Position numbers and translations under genes: made by a program | The notes under the pieces: generated by a model | The model's input: only the letters and a program-made list of their open reading frames with translations | The model's database searches: none | Told to the model about the DNA's origin: nothing | Shown: piece by piece, positions 32,922 through 41,792 of the stretch | How the letters are laid out: each line of letters begins with the position of its first letter | Position numbering within the stretch: the stretch's first letter is position 1 | Source: a bacterium | Lineage (GTDB): Bacteria > Planctomycetota > JAFGQW01 | DNA length: 64,000 bases | Direction: 5' to 3' | NCBI GenBank assembly: GCA_030426805.1 | Contig: JAUHXU010000006.1 | Span: forward strand, 325,716-389,715

Positions 32922-35270
32922 CTACGCGCGGCTGGCGGTCTTCTTCGTTCGGGGCTTGCGACGGCGCACGATCGTCGCCGCCTCCTTCGCTCGGACCGGC
33001 GGGCTGATCAGGAAGCCCTGGATTTCGTCACACCCGATCCGTTCGAGGAAGCGACGCTGGCGCATCGTCTCGACGCCTTCGACGACGACGCGGAGGTCGA
33101 GGACCTTGGCCATCTCGATGATCGACTCGATCAGTACCTCGTTGTCCCCGTTGGCGTCGGGGTCGTGCAGAAACGAACGGTCGATCTTCAGCGTGTCGAC
33201 CGGCAGTCGCTGCAGGTAGCTGAGTGACGAGTAGCCGGTCCCGAAGTCGTCGAGCGACAGACCGACGCCGAGCCGGCGCAGCCGCTCGAAGACCGCGATG
33301 CCGGCGCGCTCGTCGGCGAGCAATGCGCCTTCGGTGATCTCGAGGTCGAGCAGCGTCGGGTCGAGTCCGCTCCGAGCGAGGTGCGCCGCGACGTGATCGG
33401 CGAAGTCCTCCGTCGCGTCGATCTGTCGCGCCGAGACGTTGACGCCTACCCGCAGCGGCGGCAGCCCGGCGGCCTGCCACGCGAGTGCCTGGTCGATCGC
33501 GCGCTGCAGCACCCAGTCGCCGAGACGGACGATGGCGCCGCTTTCCTCGGCGATCGGGATGAACTCGGCCGGCGAGATCTCGCCGCGTTCGGGGTCGCGC
33601 CAGCGGACGAGTGCTTCGACGCCGCCGACCCGACGCGTGTGCAGGTCGAGCTTGGGTTGGTAGAGCACCTCGAACTCGTCGTTCGAGAGCGCATCGTGCA
33701 GACGCGTCTCGAGTGTCCGCCGCGTGACCGCGATCTCCTGCATCGAGTCCGCGTAGAATGCGTGGCGGTCTCCGGACCCGGCCTTCGCGTGCGCCATCGC
33801 CATGTCGGCGTTGCGCAGGAGCGTTTCGGCGTCGGTGGCGTCGTCCGGTGCGCGTGCGATCCCGAGGTGAACGTGAATCGCGACGTCCTCGCCGTCGATC
33901 GCGAACGGTTCGGCGATCGCATCGAGAACCGACTGCGCGAGGCGCACGATCTCGTCGCGGCCGTCGGGCTCCGTGAAGACGAGCGTGAACGCGGCATCGC
34001 CCGAACGAGTCACGGCGACCCGCTCGCGAGCGGGCTCGCCGACCGGCTCGGGGCCCTGCGTGCATTGGCGCAATCGCCGCGCGAACTCGACGAGCACCGC
34101 GTCGCCTGCGTGGCTGCCGAGGGATTCGTTGATCACTTTGAATCGCTCGAGTCCGCACGCGAGGACCGCGACGGCGCGCGAGCTGCCGAGCGCAGTCGCG
34201 ACGTGTTCGCGGAGGAAGCGTCGGTTGCCGAGCCCGGTCAGCGCGTCGTGCCGCACGACGTGGCCGAGGCGCTCTTCGGCGCGCACACGATCGCGGACGT
34301 TGCGCTCGAGCCCGTCGAGCATGCCGTTGATCGCGCGTGCGACGTCGCCCACCTCGTCTCGGCGGCCCTCGTCGAGCCGAAAGCGCGTGTCGCCGTCGCC
34401 GATTCGACGCGTGGCCTCCTGGATCCGTTGGATCGGACGCACGAGGCTGCGCGCGAGCACGATGCTCGCGGCCGACCCGAGCGCGAGACCGATCAGCCCG
34501 CCGAGCAGGAGCCAGCGGCGAGAGTTCGCCAGCGCGAGGCGTTCGGTGTCGAACGTCGTCGACACGCGGACCTGCAGGGTGCCGGCCGGCCGAACACACG
34601 CCGATAGCGTCGTGTCCACCTGGCTGGGCTCGATCGTCACGCGCGCACGGACCAGGTCGGACCAGGCCGCGAGGCGCGCCGCGTCGATCCGCGTCGCGGC
34701 GACGAGTCGTCCGGCGCTCTCGGACGGCCCGCGGACGTGCGTGCTCGCGACCGCGTAGAGCGCGCCGTCGTGGGCGAGCAGCGTCGCGACGTCGGCATCG
34801 ACGGCCGCGTCTTCACCGGCGCCCCGTTGCGCCTCGCAGACCGCCGCGCGGCGCGTCGCGGCGCGCAGGGCTTCGTCGCCGGACGCGGCGAGCGTGTCAC
34901 CGCCCGGCGAGACGAATGCGATGACGTCGGCGCCGTGGCGCTCGGCGAGTTCGGTCGCGTAGTGCGACAACGTCGCGGTGTGCTCGCTCTCGAGATTCGC
35001 GAGGAACTGGGGCGTCGACGAAATCGCACCGAGCCGATCCCGTTGCCCGGCGAGGTGGGTCTCCACGAGGTGGCCGACGAAGCGCGCGGTATGGTCGAGC
35101 CGGGTGCGTGCCGCGCGTTCGAGATCACCCCGCAGGGCGCTGTCCTGCAGCGCAACCGTGAAGATCGTCGATGCCGAGACGACCGACACGAGCACGAGCA
35201 GCAGGCGCGTGCCGAGCGTCGTTCGCAGCGCCGCGAAGCGTCGCCGTAGCGGGTCGACCCACCGCGTCAT
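32922..35270 (-). CDS. Membrane HAMP-GGDEF-EAL protein, probable c-di-GMP phosphodiesterase
   Basis: This is a protein of 782 residues: membrane helix (~20-41), periplasmic sensor (~42-250), second helix (~253-273), HAMP ('VRPIQRIQEATRRIGDGDTR'), GGDEF-like domain from 'HDALTGLGNRRF', EAL domain from ~510. The cyclase site is degenerate: 'RSGDAAF' stands where GGDEF is expected, so synthesis of c-di-GMP is unlikely. The EAL domain looks complete: 'EALVRW', 'NVSARQ', 'LEITEGAL', 'DDFGTGYSSLSYL', 'LKIDRSF' and 'VVVEGVE'. It should break down c-di-GMP, perhaps controlled by the periplasmic domain. Its ATG overlaps the stop of the upstream cupredoxin-like lipoprotein gene (ATGA), which may supply the signal. 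Confidence 0.85.
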   Translation of the reverse strand: MTRWVDPLRRRFAALRTTLGTRLLLVLVSVVSASTIFTVALQDSALRGDLERAARTRLDHTARFVGHLVETHLAGQRDRLGAISSTPQFLANLESEHTATLSHYATELAERHGADVIAFVSPGGDTLAASGDEALRAATRRAAVCEAQRGAGEDAAVDADVATLLAHDGALYAVASTHVRGPSESAGRLVAATRIDAARLAAWSDLVRARVTIEPSQVDTTLSACVRPAGTLQVRVSTTFDTERLALANSRRWLLLGGLIGLALGSAASIVLARSLVRPIQRIQEATRRIGDGDTRFRLDEGRRDEVGDVARAINGMLDGLERNVRDRVRAEERLGHVVRHDALTGLGNRRFLREHVATALGSSRAVAVLACGLERFKVINESLGSHAGDAVLVEFARRLRQCTQGPEPVGEPARERVAVTRSGDAAFTLVFTEPDGRDEIVRLAQSVLDAIAEPFAIDGEDVAIHVHLGIARAPDDATDAETLLRNADMAMAHAKAGSGDRHAFYADSMQEIAVTRRTLETRLHDALSNDEFEVLYQPKLDLHTRRVGGVEALVRWRDPERGEISPAEFIPIAEESGAIVRLGDWVLQRAIDQALAWQAAGLPPLRVGVNVSARQIDATEDFADHVAAHLARSGLDPTLLDLEITEGALLADERAGIAVFERLRRLGVGLSLDDFGTGYSSLSYLQRLPVDTLKIDRSFLHDPDANGDNEVLIESIIEMAKVLDLRVVVEGVETMRQRRFLERIGCDEIQGFLISPPVRAKEAATIVRRRKPRTKKTASRA

Positions 35271-35953
35271 TCGGCTGCGTCGATCGCGATGTCGACGACG
35301 AACGGACCGGATTCCGGCACGACGACGTTCCGGCGCGTCGGGCGGTGTCGCTCCGAGCAGGTCTCGAACACGTAGGCGCCGGGTGGCAGGTCGCGGATCG
35401 CGTAGTGGCCGAGCGCGTCGACGGTCGCGAACCACGGAGTCGGTGCGACGAGGATCGTCGCCTGGCGACCGGCGTGCAGCGAACAGTAGACGTGGACCCT
35501 GCCCGGCCGCTCGAACCGGAACGCGCGGGAACCGTCGGGCTGGAGCAAGCCGAGGTCGAATGCGTTGGCCTTCGAGGACGAAAAGAAGCCGTGGCAGATC
35601 GACTCCCGGTTCTCGAAGACGACCCGCTCTCCGACCGGGACGACGAGAAAGGGCGGCACGAAAGCGCCACCGGAGCGCGGGAGGTGCGTCGTGCCGGTTC
35701 GGTGCGGGTGCGACGCGCCCCGCGGGAGCGCGAGCACCACGAGGGGGACGGCGTCCGCGGCCGGCCCACCGGTGGCCCGGTCGATCACGCGGCCGCGCAC
35801 TTCGACCGTCCCCGACGCGTCGGTCCGGTGCATCGCGGTCGCCGCGACGACCGCGCCCGGCGGCGGTGGCGTGCCACACCCGGACAACGCCACGAGCGCC
35901 AGCGCGATCCCGACGCGCGGTCGCCGAGAGCGTCTCGGTGTGGTCTGCGGCAC
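35267..35953 (-). CDS. Cupredoxin-like ('methylamine utilization'-type) lipoprotein
   Basis: This is a protein of 228 residues. I start it at the GTG at 35953, preceded by GAGGAGGAG, giving a signal peptide with lipobox 'VALSGC' (Cys26); the frame is open upstream but Arg-rich. The C-terminal half reads like the plastocyanin-like domain of methylamine-utilization proteins: 'VGERVVFENRESICHGF' and 'VHVYCSLHAGRQATILVAP', then a carboxypeptidase-regulatory-like strand ('YAIRDLPPGAYVFE'). His, Cys and His ligands are present, but the Met usual after 'C..H' is Arg, so copper may be bound differently or not at all. It is coupled to the EAL-type gene, suggesting envelope sensing. Confidence 0.75.
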   Translation of the reverse strand: MPQTTPRRSRRPRVGIALALVALSGCGTPPPPGAVVAATAMHRTDASGTVEVRGRVIDRATGGPAADAVPLVVLALPRGASHPHRTGTTHLPRSGGAFVPPFLVVPVGERVVFENRESICHGFFSSSKANAFDLGLLQPDGSRAFRFERPGRVHVYCSLHAGRQATILVAPTPWFATVDALGHYAIRDLPPGAYVFETCSERHRPTRRNVVVPESGPFVVDIAIDAAE

Positions 35954-36104
35954 GGCTCCTCCTCGGCTCCGGCGCGGTGGTCCGGAACAGCTCCCTCTCT
36001 CTCTTGATCGAGGTTCGGCGGAGCCGCCTTTAGCCGCACGTCGTTCGACGCCGTCGCGCGGCTGTTTCGTCGCGAAACGCGACACGCGGCTCGGGGCGCG
36101 GGGG

Positions 36105-36135
36105 AAAAAAACCGCGACCCGAGCGCAGCGTGCGC
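36105..36135 (-). terminator. Possible terminator after the propeller gene ending at 36137
   Basis: On the minus strand a GCGCA/TGCGC stem with a 3-nt loop follows the stop at once, and a run of seven T comes 11 nt later. The distance from stem to T-run is longer than in a classic intrinsic terminator, so this is tentative. Confidence 0.3.
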
Positions 36136-36136
36136 C

Positions 36137-37333
36137 TTACTCCATGACGAGGATGATCGGACGCGTGATCACGCCGATGCCGCTCGGTGCCGCGGGGTCG
36201 ACCGTGACGGCGGCGGCCCAGAGGCGGAGCCCCGGCAGGCTGCCGAACGACGACAGGTCGAGCGTCGCGGTCGCGCGCTCGGTCGCACCGAGCACGCCGA
36301 TGTTGCCGGTCAAGAACGGCGCCAGCGCGCCGTTGACGCTCGCGATCAGCACCGGGTCGAGCGCGAGTTGCACGGCGCGGCTGTCGACCGGGATGCCGGG
36401 CCGGAAGCTCGTCGCCGACACACCGATGACGTAGGAGCGTCCGGCTTGTCCGGGCACGTTGAGGCTCAGCGCGTATCGGTTGATCGCCGTGCGGATGCTG
36501 ACCAGGTTGCGCTCCGCCTCGAAGCACGCACCGGTGCGCGAGACGCCCGGGTGCGAGGTGACGAGGGTGCCGTTGACGTCGAAGCGGTTGGTCACGGTCG
36601 AGCCGACGACGATCTCGCCGCTGCCGGACCAACGGTCGAATGCGATCGAGTTGGCGTTGCCCCCGGCCGTCGTGACGGTCGTCCAGGTGTTGGCATTCTG
36701 GTCGACACGCAGCACGGTGCCGCCGGCGCCGAGGCCGACGATCAGCCGACCGTCGCGATGGTCCTGCGTGAGGCTGAACGCGGCACCGCTGTTCTGGGCG
36801 ATCAGCGTGACGACCGTGCCGTCGAGCCCGACGCGGTAGATGCCGCGCGTGCCGGAGTCGATGTCGCCGACCGCGATCGTGCCGTCGCTCACGTCCTGGA
36901 TCACGCCTTGCAGGTTCACGAAGGGCGCGCCGACCGCAATGGTGCGAACCGTGCCCGACTCGTCGAATGCGTAGAGGCCGTTGTTGCTCGCGACGACGAA
37001 CTCGCCCGTGTGCAACGGGTTGAAGTAGTCGATCTCGCTCTGGAACGGGGCGCCGGTGGCGATCGTCCCGGTCGTCGTGTTCGTCGTCGGATCGACGCGC
37101 AGGATCGACGGGTTCGAACGCGTTTGCGCGATCAGCACGTCGTGGTTGTCGTTCGCGATCGCGACCATGTTCAGCGATCCCGGGCCGACGACGACCGTCG
37201 TGACCGTGCCGGCCGGAGTGATGCGCACGAGGTTCGATCCCGCGGTCCCGAACAGGTCGGTGCCGAGCGGTTGGGCGTGTCCGACGCCCGCGATCGCGAG
37301 GATCGCGGCGAGTACGGAAAGTCGGATTCTCAT
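36137..37333 (-). CDS. Secreted beta-propeller-like protein, paralog
   Basis: This is a protein of 398 residues. The ATG at 37333 is preceded by GGAGGAAAAAGGGA and followed by a signal peptide ('MRIRLSVLAAILAIAGVGHA'). The first strand 'QPLGTDLFGTAGSNLVRITP' closely parallels 'QPFGTDLIVGETAGPLYRVAP' of the protein ending at 841. Propeller repeats and the shared C-terminal module follow ('GIPVDSRAVQLALDP', 'GVLGATERATATLDL', 'DPAAPSGI'). The 192-bp gap to the next gene (37334-37524) shows no further feature. Confidence 0.8.
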   Translation of the reverse strand: MRIRLSVLAAILAIAGVGHAQPLGTDLFGTAGSNLVRITPAGTVTTVVVGPGSLNMVAIANDNHDVLIAQTRSNPSILRVDPTTNTTTGTIATGAPFQSEIDYFNPLHTGEFVVASNNGLYAFDESGTVRTIAVGAPFVNLQGVIQDVSDGTIAVGDIDSGTRGIYRVGLDGTVVTLIAQNSGAAFSLTQDHRDGRLIVGLGAGGTVLRVDQNANTWTTVTTAGGNANSIAFDRWSGSGEIVVGSTVTNRFDVNGTLVTSHPGVSRTGACFEAERNLVSIRTAINRYALSLNVPGQAGRSYVIGVSATSFRPGIPVDSRAVQLALDPVLIASVNGALAPFLTGNIGVLGATERATATLDLSSFGSLPGLRLWAAAVTVDPAAPSGIGVITRPIILVME

Positions 37334-37524
37334 GGGTCCCTTTTTCCTCCGTTCGCGGTCCGCGGGCGCGCGCCGAAGCCGGACGACCATCGCCCGACGT
37401 TCGCGCATCCGTGGGAGACCGCGCTCGTCGGAACATACACCCGGTCGTCACGGTCGGACAGGGGAGCACCGGGAGAAACGCGAGATCGGAGGGTCCCGTT
37501 TTGGACTCCGAGCCACGTTGCCGA

Positions 37525-38487
37525 TCAGCCTCGGGCGTGCCACCAGTCCGGCCCGTGCGGCGCGCTGCACTCCAGGGCGGCGCGATCCCAGTCCGCGAGC
37601 CGGGCGGCCGTCGCGTGGGTCGATTCCGCGAATGCGAGGAGCGCTGCGTCCGGATCGGGCGCCGTCCGCACGGCGTCGTAGTCGAGCGCGAACTCGCCGA
37701 GGTCCGTCAGCCAGTGCGCGGCGGCGGGCTCGACCGTCGCGTCGGCGAAACCGTCCGGCGTCGGGTAGGCATACGCGTAGAAGATCGGTGTCGGCCGGTC
37801 GCGGTTGCCGGGCCAGAAGCCGCAGCTCGTCACCTCGTGGGAGTAGGCCTCTCGGGCGACGTCGTCCGGGAAGTTCGGCAGACCGCCGGGGTGGTCGGGC
37901 GCCGAACGCCCGGAGAAGCGTGTCACTGCGAGGTCGAAGCTGCCCCAGAAGAAATGCACCGGGCTCGCCTTTCCGAGGAAGCCGGCGCGAAACCGCGTCA
38001 GCACGCGATTCGTGTTGAGCAGCGCGCGCCAGAGCGCGCGCACCGCGTCGCCGTCGTACGCGTCGTGGGTCGTGTCCTCCGGGAACGGGATCGCGCGTTC
38101 GACCTCGTTCGGGATCGGGTGGATCGTGACCGGCATGTCGACCGCGCGCATCGCGTCCATCACGGCAGCGTGGAAGTCGGCGACGGATCGGGGCCGGAGC
38201 TCGATCGCCCGGTGTGCACCCGTCGTCGTCGTCAGGCGGAGTTCGTCGGCGAGGAAGTCGAAGGCGAGCTCGAACCCCTCGCTGCCGTACGGGACGAGCG
38301 ACGTCGTCATTCCGGTCGCGCTCACGTAGAGCGGCACGCTCCACGAGTGGTTGACCCATGGCGACGCGACCATCCGGATCTTCCCGACGATCTGCGTCCA
38401 CATGTGCAGCGTCTCGACCGTGTCGATCCAGCGCTCGACGTGGAGCGCCGGCCACGCGGCGGCCGTCGATCGATGTGCGTCCGTCAT
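37525..38487 (-). CDS. DUF5996-like protein
   Basis: This is a protein of 320 residues. It begins 'WPALHVERWIDTVETLHMW' and 'IVGKIRMVASPWVNHSWSV', the characteristic opening of the DUF5996 family, and later has 'PVHFFWGSFDLAVTRFSGR' and 'GFWPGNRDRPTPIFYAYAYP'. The function of the family is unknown; it is cytosolic by composition, with many conserved Trp and His. I chose the second of two close ATG codons (38487) since GGAGG then lies at normal distance; 38493 is the alternative. It is divergent from the sigma-factor fusion. Confidence 0.8.
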   Translation of the reverse strand: MTDAHRSTAAAWPALHVERWIDTVETLHMWTQIVGKIRMVASPWVNHSWSVPLYVSATGMTTSLVPYGSEGFELAFDFLADELRLTTTTGAHRAIELRPRSVADFHAAVMDAMRAVDMPVTIHPIPNEVERAIPFPEDTTHDAYDGDAVRALWRALLNTNRVLTRFRAGFLGKASPVHFFWGSFDLAVTRFSGRSAPDHPGGLPNFPDDVAREAYSHEVTSCGFWPGNRDRPTPIFYAYAYPTPDGFADATVEPAAAHWLTDLGEFALDYDAVRTAPDPDAALLAFAESTHATAARLADWDRAALECSAPHGPDWWHARG

Positions 38488-38591
38488 TGGCATCGCCTCC
38501 CGACTGGTGACGGCGCCCAGTCTACCGCGGGCCGCACGGAATTTCGCAGATTGGGTGAGTCGTACCGCCCGGGAGCGGGCACGGTGGGGGC

Positions 38592-41500
38592 ATGGCGCAC
38601 GACGATACGCTTCGGCTCGAACGACTGCTCGCCGACACCGAACGGCTGTTGCCGTTGATCCGGCGCCTGGTCCGCGACGAGGACGCCGCGCGCGACGTGT
38701 TGCAGGAGACGCGGATCGCTGCACTCGACGCCGATGGCGACGGGCGCGGCTACCTGCGCGGCATCGCCGCGAATCTGGCGCGGCGCTGGCACCGCGGCGA
38801 GCGTCGTCGGCGCGCACACGAACGCGAAGCCGGTGCGCGGCGCGTGTCCGCGGCCGGGGAGGCGCCGGCCGGTGCCGAGCGCGCGGAGCGCCTGCGCGCG
38901 GTCATCGACGCGGTGCTCGCGCTCGAGGAGCCGTATCGCTCGACGGTCGCGCTGCGCTACCTCGACGACCGGTCTCCGTCGGCGATCGCGCGCGAGCAGG
39001 GCGTGCCGGTCTCGACGGTGCGGACGCGATTGCACCGCGGCCTCGATCGACTGCGGCGGACGCTGGAATCGCGGCACGGCACGCGTCGCGCGTGGATGGC
39101 GGCCTATGCGCCGCTCGTGCGCACGACGGCGGCACTCGGCTGGAAGGGAGTCGTGATGAGCAGCAAGGGGAAGGGCATCGTCGGCGTGGTCGCCGCGCTC
39201 GCACTCGTCGGGTGGATCGTCGTCGATCGAACCGCGCCCCCGACGGCGGTCGACACCGTATCCGATGACGTGACGGCTGCATCCGAAGCCGTCGAACGCG
39301 ACGAGTCGGCACCGGTACTGGCGCCGGCCGGGGCGGCAGAGCCGACCGAGCGAGCCGACTCGCCGCCGCCCGCGGTCGCTGCCGTCGCGCCGGTCGACGG
39401 CGACGACTTCATCGCCGGGAGCGTCAGCGACGCGGCGAACAACCCCGTCGCCGGGGCCCGGGTCGAGGTCGTCCACCGGCGTGTGTCGTTGGTGCGAACC
39501 GAGACCGGCGCGGACGGTCGTTTTCGGATCACCGGTCTCCGCAAGCACGGCAGCGAGTTCATCGTGTGGGTGACGAAGCCCGGTCTGGCTCGCGACGGCG
39601 CCCGCGTCGTGGTCGGCCGCAGCCGTGCGTTCCGGCTCGTCGCGCCGGGGGTCCTCGACGTGACGATCGTCGACGCGGTCGACCGGACGCCGATCGGCAG
39701 TGGCGAGTTGACGCTCTGGTGTCACGACCCGCGCACGCGAGCGATGCAGGCGATCGCACTGCCCGTCGATGGCGCCGGTCGCGTCACGTGTGCGGACCTG
39801 CCTCCGGGGGCGTTTTCGGTCGGCGTCGTCTCGCCGCGCCATCGACCGATCACGAGGCGGTGGCTGTCGATCGCTGCCGGTCGTCGGACGACGCTCGTGC
39901 TCGCGCTGTCGCGGGGTCGCACGGTCGAAGGCCGGGTCGTGCGTGCGAGCGACGGCGGACCGATCGTCGGTGCGCGCGTGCGGTGTGGCGAACTCGCGCC
40001 GGCGATCAGCGATGCGGCCGGCGTGTTTCGACTCGTCGGCGCTCCCGCGCGCGGCACCGTCACGGTCGATGCGGACGGTTTCGCGACCCAACAGGTGAAG
40101 CTCGACGCGTGCGCGGAGGTCAGGCTGGATCGAGTAGGTACGGTGACCGGCACGCTGCACGACGCGACCGGTGCGCCGATCGACGGGGTGCGGGTTTCGC
40201 TCGTCAACTGGGATCGGTCGCGGCGTGGTCAGGCGACGAGCGACGCGCGGGGGCGGTTCGCGATCGCGGTGCACGGCCTCGGCAAGCGCCATGTGCTCCA
40301 CGTCGTGCACGGCGCAGCCGTGCGACGGGTCGGTCCGTTCACCGTCGACGCCGGGATGACGCACGACGTCGGCGCGGTAGCCGTCGACGGTGCGTGCGGG
40401 CTCGACGTCGTCGTCCGGACCGCGTCCGGCGCACCAGCCGGCGACAGCCGCGTCGTCGCCGAATCGGTCGACACGATCGGCAAGTCGCTGGCCGAGGTCC
40501 GGCTGCACGGGCGAACCGACGAGTCGGGGAGGATCCGGTTCGACGGCGTTACGGCGGGGCGCTACCGCGTCGCCGCGGCCATCCAGGGGTGGCCCCGCTT
40601 CGAGGGGGATCCGCCGGTCGTCGAGTTGGTCGCCGGTCGATCGACGAGCGTCATGCGCACGGTCGCCGACGTCGTCTCGGTCCACGGCGTCGTCGTCGAC
40701 ACGGACGGTCACCCGATCGAGATGGCCGAGATCGCGAGTGGTTCGGCGGTCAGCGGTGCGGACGGCCGCTTCACGCTCGATCGCGTCGTCGGCAGCCGCG
40801 TCGCGATCGGTGCGACGAAGCCCGGCTACTCGCGTGGCCGGTGCGAGCCGTTCGTCGCGACCGCCGCGCCGCCGACGGTCACGATCGTGCTTCCACCGTT
40901 GCCGCCGTTGATCACGGGGCGCGTCGTCGACGCGACCGGCGCCCCGGTCGAGCGATTCGACGTGCGCGTGCACACGCTGCCCGACGGCTGGCAGCCGGGG
41001 CAACCCGTGCGCTGGAGCGGACCGTCGCGTTCCTGCCTCGATCCGGACGGTCGTTTCTCGTTTCCGCTGCGCGAGGGACGCTGGCTCGTCGAGGCGTCGA
41101 GCGCAGAAGCCGGCGTGACGGTCGAGCCCCGGCTGATCGAGGTGCGATGCGGCGCGTCGGCGCCGTTCGTCGAGCTGCGACTCGTCCCCGGCGGCACGGT
41201 CCGGGGGCGCGTCGTCACGGCCTCGGGTGCACCGCTCGCCCGTGCCAAGGTCTATCTCCTCGCCGAGGGTGGGCGACGCGTCGGTCGCTCGCCGCGTTTC
41301 GCCGACGCCGACGGGCGCTTCGAGGTGCGATCGGTCCCACCGGGTCGCCTCGTCGTTCGCACGCGCCACGACGACATGACCGACGCCGAGCGTGTCGTGA
41401 CCGTCGAGCCCGGCAGCGTGACCGAGGTCGAGGTCGTCGCGACCGACGCGGCGGCAACCCTACGGATCGTCGCTCGCGGTGCGAATGGGAAGCCGATCGC

Positions 41501-41792
41501 CGGCGCACGCGTGCAGATCTTCCGCCCCGACGGCACCGTGTTCCCTCCCGACACGACGCGCCACCTGCGCGCGATGGCGAAGCAGGGCGTCGACAGCGGA
41601 CCGCGCGACTGGAAGAAGCTGCAGCACGACCTGTTCCACAGCGACGACGCCGGTGTCCTCGTACGGCGCTTCCTCCCGCCGGGCGCGTATCGCGTCGAGG
41701 TCACCCATGACGACTACGCGACCGTTCGACACGACGTACGCCTCGTCGTCGGTGAGCAGCCGCTCGACGTGACGCTCGTCACTGAACGGTGA
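38592..41792 (+). CDS. ECF-type sigma factor fused to a membrane helix and carboxypeptidase-regulatory-like repeats
   Basis: This is one uninterrupted frame of 1066 residues. Residues ~10-165 are a sigma-70-family factor: region 2 with 'LVRDEDAARDVLQETRIAAL', region 4 with 'TVALRYLDDRSPSAIAREQ' and 'VSTVRTRLHRGLDRLRRTLE'. A single membrane helix follows at ~196-211 ('IVGVVAALALVGWIVV'). The rest, ~250-1066, is about nine CarboxypepD_reg-like beta-sandwich repeats (for example 'GSVSDAANNPVAGARVEVVH' and 'GRVVDATGAPVERFDVRVH'). The topology predicts a cytosolic sigma domain tethered to a large external sensor or adhesin. Sigma factors with C-terminal membrane extensions are known from planctomycetes. 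No separate anti-sigma gene is adjacent. Regulated proteolysis could release the sigma part; this is inference. Confidence 0.85.
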   Translation: MAHDDTLRLERLLADTERLLPLIRRLVRDEDAARDVLQETRIAALDADGDGRGYLRGIAANLARRWHRGERRRRAHEREAGARRVSAAGEAPAGAERAERLRAVIDAVLALEEPYRSTVALRYLDDRSPSAIAREQGVPVSTVRTRLHRGLDRLRRTLESRHGTRRAWMAAYAPLVRTTAALGWKGVVMSSKGKGIVGVVAALALVGWIVVDRTAPPTAVDTVSDDVTAASEAVERDESAPVLAPAGAAEPTERADSPPPAVAAVAPVDGDDFIAGSVSDAANNPVAGARVEVVHRRVSLVRTETGADGRFRITGLRKHGSEFIVWVTKPGLARDGARVVVGRSRAFRLVAPGVLDVTIVDAVDRTPIGSGELTLWCHDPRTRAMQAIALPVDGAGRVTCADLPPGAFSVGVVSPRHRPITRRWLSIAAGRRTTLVLALSRGRTVEGRVVRASDGGPIVGARVRCGELAPAISDAAGVFRLVGAPARGTVTVDADGFATQQVKLDACAEVRLDRVGTVTGTLHDATGAPIDGVRVSLVNWDRSRRGQATSDARGRFAIAVHGLGKRHVLHVVHGAAVRRVGPFTVDAGMTHDVGAVAVDGACGLDVVVRTASGAPAGDSRVVAESVDTIGKSLAEVRLHGRTDESGRIRFDGVTAGRYRVAAAIQGWPRFEGDPPVVELVAGRSTSVMRTVADVVSVHGVVVDTDGHPIEMAEIASGSAVSGADGRFTLDRVVGSRVAIGATKPGYSRGRCEPFVATAAPPTVTIVLPPLPPLITGRVVDATGAPVERFDVRVHTLPDGWQPGQPVRWSGPSRSCLDPDGRFSFPLREGRWLVEASSAEAGVTVEPRLIEVRCGASAPFVELRLVPGGTVRGRVVTASGAPLARAKVYLLAEGGRRVGRSPRFADADGRFEVRSVPPGRLVVRTRHDDMTDAERVVTVEPGSVTEVEVVATDAAATLRIVARGANGKPIAGARVQIFRPDGTVFPPDTTRHLRAMAKQGVDSGPRDWKKLQHDLFHSDDAGVLVRRFLPPGAYRVEVTHDDYATVRHDVRLVVGEQPLDVTLVTER

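Noticed and set aside
38484..41369. 961-codon open frame on the minus strand
   Set aside because: It is antisense to the sigma-factor fusion, composed of Arg/Asp-rich low-complexity sequence typical of GC-rich shadow frames, with no domain.
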